A stretch of 5,446 bases of DNA from Methylotenera sp. (GTDB lineage: Bacteria > Pseudomonadota > Gammaproteobacteria > Burkholderiales > Methylophilaceae), in the NCBI GenBank assembly GCA_013816325.1, contig JACDEP010000147.1, positions 1 through 5,446 of the forward strand, written 5' to 3'. Positions 1 through 5,446 of this stretch are shown one piece after another (position 1 is the stretch's first letter; each line of letters starts with the position of its first letter). Position numbers and translations under genes: made by a program. Under the pieces are notes generated by a model, which did no database searches, was not told the origin of the DNA, and worked only from the letters and a program-made list of their open reading frames with translations.

Positions 1-3000
1 GATAGCTACTTCGCTGAAACAAAAAGTAAGTTACCCATCATGCTTTCCGGCACGGTAACAGATGCCTCGGGCCGTATTTTGTCAGGCCAAACCGTGACGG
101 CATTCTGGCATTCCATACGCCATGCCAAACCCATTACTGTAGGCTTGAACTGTGCACTTGGCGCCACTTTGATGCGCCCTTATGTGGAAGAGCTATCCAC
201 AATAGCCGATACCTTCGTGTGTATCTACCCCAATGCTGGGTTGCCTAATCCAATGTCAGATACAGGTTTTGATGAAACACCGGATGTTACTTCAAGCTTG
301 CTCAAAGAATTTGCGTATAGCGGCTTTCTGAATGTTGCCGGCGGATGTTGTGGTACTACACCTAGTCATATCAATGCCATCTATAACGAAATTAAGGACC
401 TGCCACCGCGTAGGGTTCCTACCTTACCGCAAACACTTAAGCTATCAGGCTTAGAGCCGTTTGTCATAGATGATGAGTCATTGTTTGTAAATGTTGGTGA
501 GCGTACCAATGTAACCGGTTCAAAAGCGTTTGCGCGATTGATTATCAATGAGCAATACGACGAAGCACTCACAGTGGCCCGCCAGCAAGTTGAAAATGGT
601 GCCCAGGTCATCGATATCAACATGGATGAAGGCATGTTGGACGCCATCAAAGCCATGACACACTTTTTGAATTTGGTCGCTTCAGAGCCGGATATTGCAC
701 GCGTGCCGATTATGATCGATTCCAGTAAATGGTCAGTGATTGAAGCCGGTTTAAAATGCGTACAGGGCAAAGCCATTGTTAACTCGATATCCATGAAAGA
801 AGGCGAAGCAGAATTCCTTCGCCAAGCTACGTTATGTAAGCGTTATGGGGCTGCGATTATTGTGATGGCCTTCGATGAAAAAGGCCAGGCAGATACCTTC
901 GAGCGCAAAACAGAAATCTGCAAAAGGGCATATGACTTATTGGTAAAAGAGCTGGATTTCCCGCCCGAAGATATTATTTTTGATCCGAACATTTTCGCAA
1001 TCGCTACAGGTATCGAAGAGCACAATAACTATGCGGTCGACTTTATCAATGCCACGCGCTGGATTAAAGAGAACTTGCCTTATGCCAAAATCTCAGGCGG
1101 TGTCTCCAATGTAAGTTTCAGCTTCCGCGGTAATGATCCGGCACGTGAGGCGATTCACACCGTATTTCTCTACCATGCTATTAAAGCTGGCATGACCATG
1201 GGTATCGTCAATGCCGGCATGATGGGCGTGTATGACGACTTAGCGCCAGAGCTCAAAGAACGAGTAGAAGACGTGGTGCTCAACCGTGTTGTTGACCCAA
1301 GTAATCCTTTAGCTGCTACTGAACGCATGATTGAGATTGCCAGCACGTTGGTTGCTGGCGGTAAAAAAGAGGCGGCTACTTTGGAGTGGCGTGGTACGGC
1401 AGAAAACCCAACACCGGTTGAAAAGCGCTTAAGCCACGCTATGGTGCATGGCATCACGGAATTCATAGTAGAAGATACCGAAGAAGCCCGTCAAAAGGTC
1501 GCTGATAATGGTGGCCGACCTATCCATGTGATTGAAGGTTCACTCATGGATGGCATGAACGTGGTCGGCGACTTATTTGGCCAAGGCAAGATGTTTCTGC
1601 CACAGGTGGTGAAATCTGCCCGCGTCATGAAGCAGGCTGTCGCACACCTGATTCCTTACATTGAAGCGGAAAAAGCTGCTGATGAAGCGCGTACTGGTAT
1701 TGTGGCTAAACCTAAAGGCAAAATGGTCATCGCTACTGTGAAAGGCGATGTGCACGATATTGGCAAAAACATCGTATCAGTCGTATTGCAATGTAACAAT
1801 TTTGAAGTCGTGAATATGGGTGTAATGGTACCTGCAGCTGAAATTCTCGCCATGGCGAAAGCTGAGAATGCTGACATCATCGGTTTATCCGGCTTGATTA
1901 CACCATCGTTAGAAGAGATGGCGCATGTAGCACGTGAAATGCAGCGTGACCCATACTTTCAAGGCCTGAAAATGCCTCTATTGATTGGTGGTGCTACTAC
2001 TTCTCGCGCGCATACGGCTGTTAAAATCGCCCCGCATTACGATGGCCCGATTATTTATGTGGCAGATGCTTCTCGTTCAGTTTCAGTAATGCAGTCCTTG
2101 CTGACGCTAGAAAGCCGCGATGCTTACATTGCAGAAGTCGCCACAGATTATGAAAAAGCCCGCACCCAGCATGCCAATAAAAAAGGCACGCCTATGCTCA
2201 GTATTGCAGAAGCGCGTGCCAATAAAGCGAAGCTTGCCTTCGCTGGTACCAATGCGCCCGTAAAGCCCAAGTTCATTGGCCGCCGCGAGTTTAAGAATGC
2301 TGATCTAAGCGTGATTGCACAATACATCGATTGGACACCCTTTTTCCAGACTTGGGACTTGGCAGGTTTCTACCCGGCTATTCTCAAGGATGAAGTCGTT
2401 GGCGATGCGGCGACCAAGCTGTTAAGCGAAGCGCAAGCAATGCTTAAAAAGATCATCGATGGGCGCTGGTTAACGGCGAATGGCGTGGTTGCGTTGCATC
2501 CTGCCAATCAGGTGAATGATGACGATATAGAAATCTATACTGATGAGACCCGCGAAAATATTGCTTTTACTTATTACGGCATGCGCCAGCAAACCGTAAA
2601 ACCGGTCATTGATGGCGTGCCACGGCCTAATCAATGCCTAGCAGATTTTATTGCGCCTAAAGGCACACCAGACTATGTCGGGCTGTTTGCCGTCACCGCA
2701 GGGCTAGGGATAGAAAAGCATGAACAGCGTTTTGAAGCTGCGCATGACGATTACAGTAGCATCATGTTAAAGGCGCTTGCAGACAGGCTAGCCGAGGCAT
2801 TTGCTGAGTATATGCATGAACGTGTTCGCATGGATTTCTGGGGTTACGCCGCAGATGAAAGCCTAAGCAAAGAAGCGCTGATTAAAGAAGAATATCAGGG
2901 TATTCGTCCTGCGCCGGGCTACCCTGCTTGCCCGGACCACACCGTAAAACCAGATATGTTTCAGTTGTTACAGGCAGAGTCAATCGGTATGGAGCTGACG

Positions 3001-3174
3001 GAATCATTCGCCATGTCTCCGGGAGCGGCGGTTTCAGGCTTCTATTTTGCCCATGCACAATCCAAATACTTTAGCGTCGACAAGATTGGCGTAGACCAGT
3101 TAGAAGACATGGCAAAACGCCGCGGTTTGACTAAAGAATACCTAGAACGCTGGCTGGCACCTAACCTGTCCTAA
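1..3174 (+). CDS. metH: Cobalamin-dependent methionine synthase, 5'-truncated by the window edge
   Basis: This cytoplasmic enzyme (EC 2.1.1.13) moves the methyl group of 5-methyltetrahydrofolate through cobalamin to homocysteine, giving methionine and tetrahydrofolate. The frame is open from base 1, and codons before the ATG at 40 already match the family (LPIMLSGT; E. coli LPVMISGT), so that ATG is internal. By comparison with E. coli, remembered as 1227 residues, about 200 N-terminal residues lie upstream. Domains in order: the end of the homocysteine domain with all three zinc cysteines (GLNC, Cys codon 151-153; GGCCGTT, Cys codons 346-351); the folate domain, about 470-1270 ([11 protein letters not shown] at 490-522, later DSSKW and [15 protein letters not shown]); the cobalamin cap ([11 protein letters not shown] from 1546); the B12 domain with DVHDIG, whose His codon 1753-1755 is the axial cobalt ligand, and GLSGLITPS at 1882-1908; and the AdoMet reactivation domain, about 2290 to the end, with [12 protein letters not shown] at 2905-2940. 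No key residue in view is missing. It is fused in one chain, unlike lineages that encode the homocysteine domain separately. Its promoter and any riboswitch lie outside the window. Identity is essentially certain. Confidence 0.98.
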   Translation, partial: DSYFAETKSKLPIMLSGTVTDASGRILSGQTVTAFWHSIRHAKPITVGLNCALGATLMRPYVEELSTIADTFVCIYPNAGLPNPMSDTGFDETPDVTSSLLKEFAYSGFLNVAGGCCGTTPSHINAIYNEIKDLPPRRVPTLPQTLKLSGLEPFVIDDESLFVNVGERTNVTGSKAFARLIINEQYDEALTVARQQVENGAQVIDINMDEGMLDAIKAMTHFLNLVASEPDIARVPIMIDSSKWSVIEAGLKCVQGKAIVNSISMKEGEAEFLRQATLCKRYGAAIIVMAFDEKGQADTFERKTEICKRAYDLLVKELDFPPEDIIFDPNIFAIATGIEEHNNYAVDFINATRWIKENLPYAKISGGVSNVSFSFRGNDPAREAIHTVFLYHAIKAGMTMGIVNAGMMGVYDDLAPELKERVEDVVLNRVVDPSNPLAATERMIEIASTLVAGGKKEAATLEWRGTAENPTPVEKRLSHAMVHGITEFIVEDTEEARQKVADNGGRPIHVIEGSLMDGMNVVGDLFGQGKMFLPQVVKSARVMKQAVAHLIPYIEAEKAADEARTGIVAKPKGKMVIATVKGDVHDIGKNIVSVVLQCNNFEVVNMGVMVPAAEILAMAKAENADIIGLSGLITPSLEEMAHVAREMQRDPYFQGLKMPLLIGGATTSRAHTAVKIAPHYDGPIIYVADASRSVSVMQSLLTLESRDAYIAEVATDYEKARTQHANKKGTPMLSIAEARANKAKLAFAGTNAPVKPKFIGRREFKNADLSVIAQYIDWTPFFQTWDLAGFYPAILKDEVVGDAATKLLSEAQAMLKKIIDGRWLTANGVVALHPANQVNDDDIEIYTDETRENIAFTYYGMRQQTVKPVIDGVPRPNQCLADFIAPKGTPDYVGLFAVTAGLGIEKHEQRFEAAHDDYSSIMLKALADRLAEAFAEYMHERVRMDFWGYAADESLSKEALIKEEYQGIRPAPGYPACPDHTVKPDMFQLLQAESIGMELTESFAMSPGAAVSGFYFAHAQSKYFSVDKIGVDQLEDMAKRRGLTKEYLERWLAPNLS

Positions 3175-3229
3175 GCAATAGGGAAATGCCTGCATCTAAA
3201 AAAATAAAAGTGCTTATAAACTAAGTATT

Positions 3230-3238
3230 TGCTAGAAT
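3230..3238 (+). promoter_or_regulatory. Probable extended -10 promoter element for mpl
   Basis: The 90-bp spacer between metH and mpl contains TGCTAGAAT. This matches the extended -10 form TGnTATAAT at all but one position, with the hexamer TAGAAT at 3233-3238. No good -35 hexamer lies 16-18 bp upstream (the region reads GTGCTTA), which is typical of promoters that rely on an extended -10. Transcription would begin near 3245, giving a leader of about 20 nt before the mpl ATG. The rest of the spacer is AT-rich, with an A-tract around 3198-3208 that could act as an upstream element. No convincing terminator hairpin for metH is visible, so read-through from metH is also possible. Predicted by eye only. 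Confidence 0.45.
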
Positions 3239-3264
3239 TATTTAACTTAACACATTAGTTCAAT

Positions 3265-4656
3265 ATGCATATTCACATTTTAGGTATTTGCGGCACATTT
3301 ATGGGCGGCATTGCAGTACTGGCCAAAGCTGAAGGTCATAAAGTCACAGGCTGCGACGCCAACGTTTACCCACCCATGAGTACTCAGCTTGAAGCACAAG
3401 GCATTAGGCTAATTGAAGGCTTTGACCCATCTCAAACTTCGCTCAATCCGGATATTTATGTCATTGGTAACGTCGTTTCACGCGGCAACCCTTTGATGGA
3501 AGATATCCTCAATCGCGGCTTGCCTTATATTTCTGGCCCGCAATGGCTCGCAGAGAATGTGTTGCAAGGCAGATGGGTGCTAGCGGTAGCGGGCACACAT
3601 GGCAAAACCACTACTTCTTCCATGCTCGCTTGGGTATTGGAATACGCAGGGTTAGCGCCGGGGTTTTTAATTGGTGGCGTCCCACAAAATTTTGGTATTT
3701 CAGCGCGCCTTCCTGGTACACCAAAACAAGATGCCAATAGCCAATCACCTTTTTTTGTGATTGAAGCTGATGAGTATGACACGGCATTTTTCGATAAGCG
3801 TTCCAAGTTTGTTCACTACCGTCCACGTACTGCCGTATTGAATAATCTGGAATTTGACCACGCGGATATTTTTAGTGACCTGGCAGCTATTGAAACGCAA
3901 TTTCATCACTTGGTACGTACAGTGCCTCAACAAGGTTTAATAGTAGTGAATGGTAATGAGCTTAGCTTGAACCGTGTGCTGGATAAAGGTTGCTGGACGC
4001 CAACAGAGAAATTTGGCACTAGCAATGATAGCGTTTGGAGTAGCGCCAATGAAGCGGACGACGGTAGCTTTGAGGTATTGATGAACAGTAAAAATGTAGG
4101 CCGGTTGACATGGAAATTATTTGGTCAACATAACCGTTTGAATGCATTGGCGAGCATGGCGGCGGCACGGCATGCCGGTGTGACTGTAGAAATAGCCATT
4201 GAAGCGTTGAACCAGTTTGAAAACGTGAAACGCCGCATGGAAGTATGCGGTGAGGTGAATGGCATAACGGTATATGATGACTTTGCGCATCACCCGACTG
4301 CTATTACCACCACAGTGGCTGGTTTGCGCGGTAAGGTTGGCAAGGCGCGCATATTGGCCGTACTAGAGCCGCGTTCCAATACCATGAAGCTAGGCGTGAT
4401 GAAAAATGCCCTGCCGGAAAGCCTTAAAGAAGCCGATTTGGTTTTTTGTTACGGCGCAAATTTGGGTTGGGATGCAGCTGAGGCGCTGGCACCCATCAAA
4501 GCAAAAGCTACTGTGTATGATGATATCGATGCTATGGTTCTGGCCATAGTAGGCGAAGCTAAAGCGAGTGACCAAGTCTTGGTGATGAGTAATGGCGGGT
4601 TTGGGGGTGTACACCAGAAACTACTTGATGCACTGGCTACAACACAACAACTTTAA
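3265..4656 (+). CDS. mpl: UDP-N-acetylmuramate:L-Ala-gamma-D-Glu-meso-diaminopimelate ligase (murein peptide ligase Mpl)
   Basis: Mpl (EC 6.3.2.45) is a cytoplasmic, ATP-dependent Mur ligase that attaches recycled murein tripeptide directly to UDP-MurNAc, bypassing MurC, MurD and MurE in peptidoglycan recycling. The complete protein has 463 residues, against about 457 in E. coli. It shows an N-terminal nucleotide-fold glycine motif GICGTFMGG (residues 7-15), SGPQWL (90-95), the ATP P-loop AGTHGKTTT (109-117), EADEYD (167-172), NNLEFDHADIF (193-203), GQHN (287-290), YDDFAHHP (337-344) in the C-terminal domain, LEPRSNTM (367-374) and SNGGFGG (442-448). Sequence along the whole length follows Mpl rather than MurC. 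The start is fixed by homology, since MHIHILGICGTFMGG mirrors E. coli MRIHILGICGTFMGG. No Shine-Dalgarno sequence precedes the ATG. Residues 149-161 form a polar loop about nine residues longer than in E. coli, probably a surface insertion. A likely promoter sits just upstream, and a TonB-like gene follows after 65 bp on the same strand. Confidence 0.97.
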   Translation: MHIHILGICGTFMGGIAVLAKAEGHKVTGCDANVYPPMSTQLEAQGIRLIEGFDPSQTSLNPDIYVIGNVVSRGNPLMEDILNRGLPYISGPQWLAENVLQGRWVLAVAGTHGKTTTSSMLAWVLEYAGLAPGFLIGGVPQNFGISARLPGTPKQDANSQSPFFVIEADEYDTAFFDKRSKFVHYRPRTAVLNNLEFDHADIFSDLAAIETQFHHLVRTVPQQGLIVVNGNELSLNRVLDKGCWTPTEKFGTSNDSVWSSANEADDGSFEVLMNSKNVGRLTWKLFGQHNRLNALASMAAARHAGVTVEIAIEALNQFENVKRRMEVCGEVNGITVYDDFAHHPTAITTTVAGLRGKVGKARILAVLEPRSNTMKLGVMKNALPESLKEADLVFCYGANLGWDAAEALAPIKAKATVYDDIDAMVLAIVGEAKASDQVLVMSNGGFGGVHQKLLDALATTQQL

Positions 4657-4678
4657 GTTAAGAAACCAATTTTCTTCA

Positions 4679-4721
4679 AAGAACCGTAAAAGAATTATAA
4701 AAGAACCCTAAAGAACCATAG
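4679..4721 (+). repeat. Four tandem copies of an 11-bp unit, consensus AAGAACCNTAA
   Basis: The spacer between mpl and the TonB-like gene contains AAGAACCGTAA (4679-4689), AAGAATTATAA (4690-4700), AAGAACCCTAA (4701-4711) and AAGAACCATAG (4711-4721, sharing one base with the third copy). The second copy is the most diverged. The last copy ends in an in-frame TAG directly against the TTG start of the next gene, so the array occupies the position of its leader and ribosome-binding site. A period near 11 bp places each copy on the same face of the helix, which would suit a regulator binding site. Replication slippage in an AT-rich spacer is an equally simple explanation. The array contains only a poor Shine-Dalgarno-like AAAGAA. 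The repeat is seen directly; any function is inference. Confidence 0.7.
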
Positions 4722-5446
4722 TTGAACACTACTTTCCTAAACAAGTTAGATACCTTGCAGATTACCCTGCTGGCCTCTGCATTGGTTCACGCTGTAATTA
4801 TAGTGGCAATAAAATTCGAGCCGCCTGACATTAAGAAATTTAGGGATAATTTGCCGATACTTGAAGTGTTTTTGGTGAATGCCAAAACACAAAGCAAGCC
4901 GGATAATGCTGAGGTGTTTGCCCAAGCCAACCTTGATCGCGGCGGTAATACCGAGCAAAATCATAAGATGAAATCTGTACTACCTGCCCTAAAGCAGCAA
5001 GAGGTTGAACTTACGGTTAAGCCTGTAACACAAGTGAAAAAAGGAGCAAAGTCTGCAAAACAAATGGCAGAAGAAACTCAGGAACAAAAGCACGTGGCGG
5101 CACTGGAAAAGCAGGCGCAGGAGTTGATGACCCAACTCAATTCACCAAAAAAAGTAGAAACCCAGACAGTACAGCAGGCTACCGCTAAAAAGTCTGAACT
5201 AGGTGATCAGGAAACGTCTAACAAGAAAATAGACATGACTGCTGTGGCCGCCGCCGCATTGGAAATGGATAGACTTGAAGCGCTAATTTCTAAACAGCAG
5301 GATGAATACCAGAAACGCCCTAAACGTAAATTTATCGGGGCTAGAGTTAAAGAGTATAAGTACGCTTTGTATGTAGATGCCTGGCGGCAAAAGGTCGAGA
5401 AAATTGGCAACTTAAATTATCCCGAAGCGGCTAAAGACCTAAAGCT
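4722..5446 (+). CDS. TonB-family energy-transducer protein, 3'-truncated by the window edge
   Basis: TonB proteins sit in the inner membrane, span the periplasm and pass proton-motive energy from ExbB/ExbD to outer-membrane receptors. The frame is open from an in-frame TAG at 4719-4721 to the last base, 241 codons so far. The best start is the TTG at 4722: it is the first possible codon, no in-frame ATG occurs until about residue 84, and it supplies a short cytoplasmic leader before one membrane segment (residues 12-32). That segment contains SALVH (Ser19, His23), matching the SxxxH motif that couples E. coli TonB to the proton gradient. A conserved-looking block LPILEVFLVNAKT follows, then a Lys/Gln/Glu-rich spacer (about 55-190) in place of the proline-rich spacer of E. 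coli TonB. The C-terminal domain begins with RPKRKFIGAR (199-208), then WRQKVEKIGNLNYPEAA (221-237), a hallmark of the family; roughly its second half lies beyond the window. There is no exbB or exbD nearby, and the receptor served is unknown. No gene symbol is given because betaproteobacterial genomes carry several paralogues. Confidence 0.9.
   Translation, partial: MNTTFLNKLDTLQITLLASALVHAVIIVAIKFEPPDIKKFRDNLPILEVFLVNAKTQSKPDNAEVFAQANLDRGGNTEQNHKMKSVLPALKQQEVELTVKPVTQVKKGAKSAKQMAEETQEQKHVAALEKQAQELMTQLNSPKKVETQTVQQATAKKSELGDQETSNKKIDMTAVAAAALEMDRLEALISKQQDEYQKRPKRKFIGARVKEYKYALYVDAWRQKVEKIGNLNYPEAAKDLK

Noticed and set aside
40..42. ATG at 40 as the start of metH.
   Set aside because: The frame is open upstream to base 1, the codons before it match MetH, and a protein starting here would lack the first half of the homocysteine-binding barrel.
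381..794. Open frames on the - strand inside metH (381-794, 843-1025, 1170-1466, 1573-1755, 1656-1880).
   Set aside because: They lie wholly opposite a highly conserved coding region, encode no recognisable domain and have no supporting start context; they are shadows of metH.
3186..3195. ATGCCTGCAT short inverted repeat after metH, considered as a terminator stem.
   Set aside because: The four-bp arms and two-base loop cannot form a stable hairpin, and the nearby A-run is on the wrong strand for a metH terminator.
3525..3933. Open frames overlapping mpl on both strands (3525-3806 -, 3543-3740 +, 3611-3826 -, 3745-3933 -, 4390-4614 -).
   Set aside because: All overlap the conserved mpl coding sequence in other frames and show no family resemblance.
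4660..4676. Inverted repeat AAGAAA-CCAAT-TTTCTT just after the mpl stop, considered as a terminator.
   Set aside because: The stem is only six bp with a single G-C pair and is not followed by a T-tract (CAAAG follows), so it would be a very weak hairpin.
4672..4701. Possible tonB promoter with TATAAA (4696-4701) as -10 and TTCTTC (4672-4677) as -35.
   Set aside because: The -35 match is poor, the spacing is 18 bp, and the -10 falls inside the second and third repeat units, where AT-rich sequence makes such matches common. Too weak to list as a feature.
4746..5410. Minus-strand open frames 4746-4964 and 5207-5410 opposite the TonB-like gene.
   Set aside because: The + strand frame carries the membrane SxxxH motif and the TonB C-terminal signature across the same region, so the reverse frames are shadows.

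Overview
The window is about 5.4 kb of compact, moderately AT-leaning chromosomal DNA with every gene on the + strand. It holds one complete gene between two genes cut by the window edges. The proteins look like those of a Gram-negative proteobacterium: MetH and Mpl track the E. coli proteins closely (compared from memory), and the TonB-family protein has the C-terminal signature I associate with Betaproteobacteria. The mixed codon use and AT-rich spacers would fit a Methylophilaceae-type organism (Methylotenera/Methylophilus), but that assignment is inference.

Layout. Positions 1-3174 hold the 3' five-sixths of metH, cobalamin-dependent methionine synthase; the frame is open from base 1 and the true start lies upstream. 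A 90-bp spacer (3175-3264) carries a plausible extended -10 promoter. Positions 3265-4656 hold a complete mpl, the murein-peptide recycling ligase. A 65-bp spacer (4657-4721) contains four copies of an 11-bp repeat. From 4722 to the right edge runs the start of a TonB-family energy-transducer gene; it most likely begins with TTG and is cut inside its C-terminal domain. No RNA gene, mobile element, CRISPR array or attachment site is visible, and there is no gene-free stretch over 300 bp.

Functionally these are housekeeping genes: methionine synthesis and methyl-cycle turnover (MetH), peptidoglycan recycling (Mpl) and probable transfer of proton-motive energy to the outer membrane (TonB-like). 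The last two both concern the cell envelope. A link between MetH and TonB through vitamin B12 uptake is conceivable, but nothing in the sequence demonstrates it. I see no convincing sign of an undescribed system. The items most worth a second look are the helically phased 11-bp repeats before the TonB-like gene, its TTG start, and the mpl start region, which has no Shine-Dalgarno sequence and a palindrome over the start codon.
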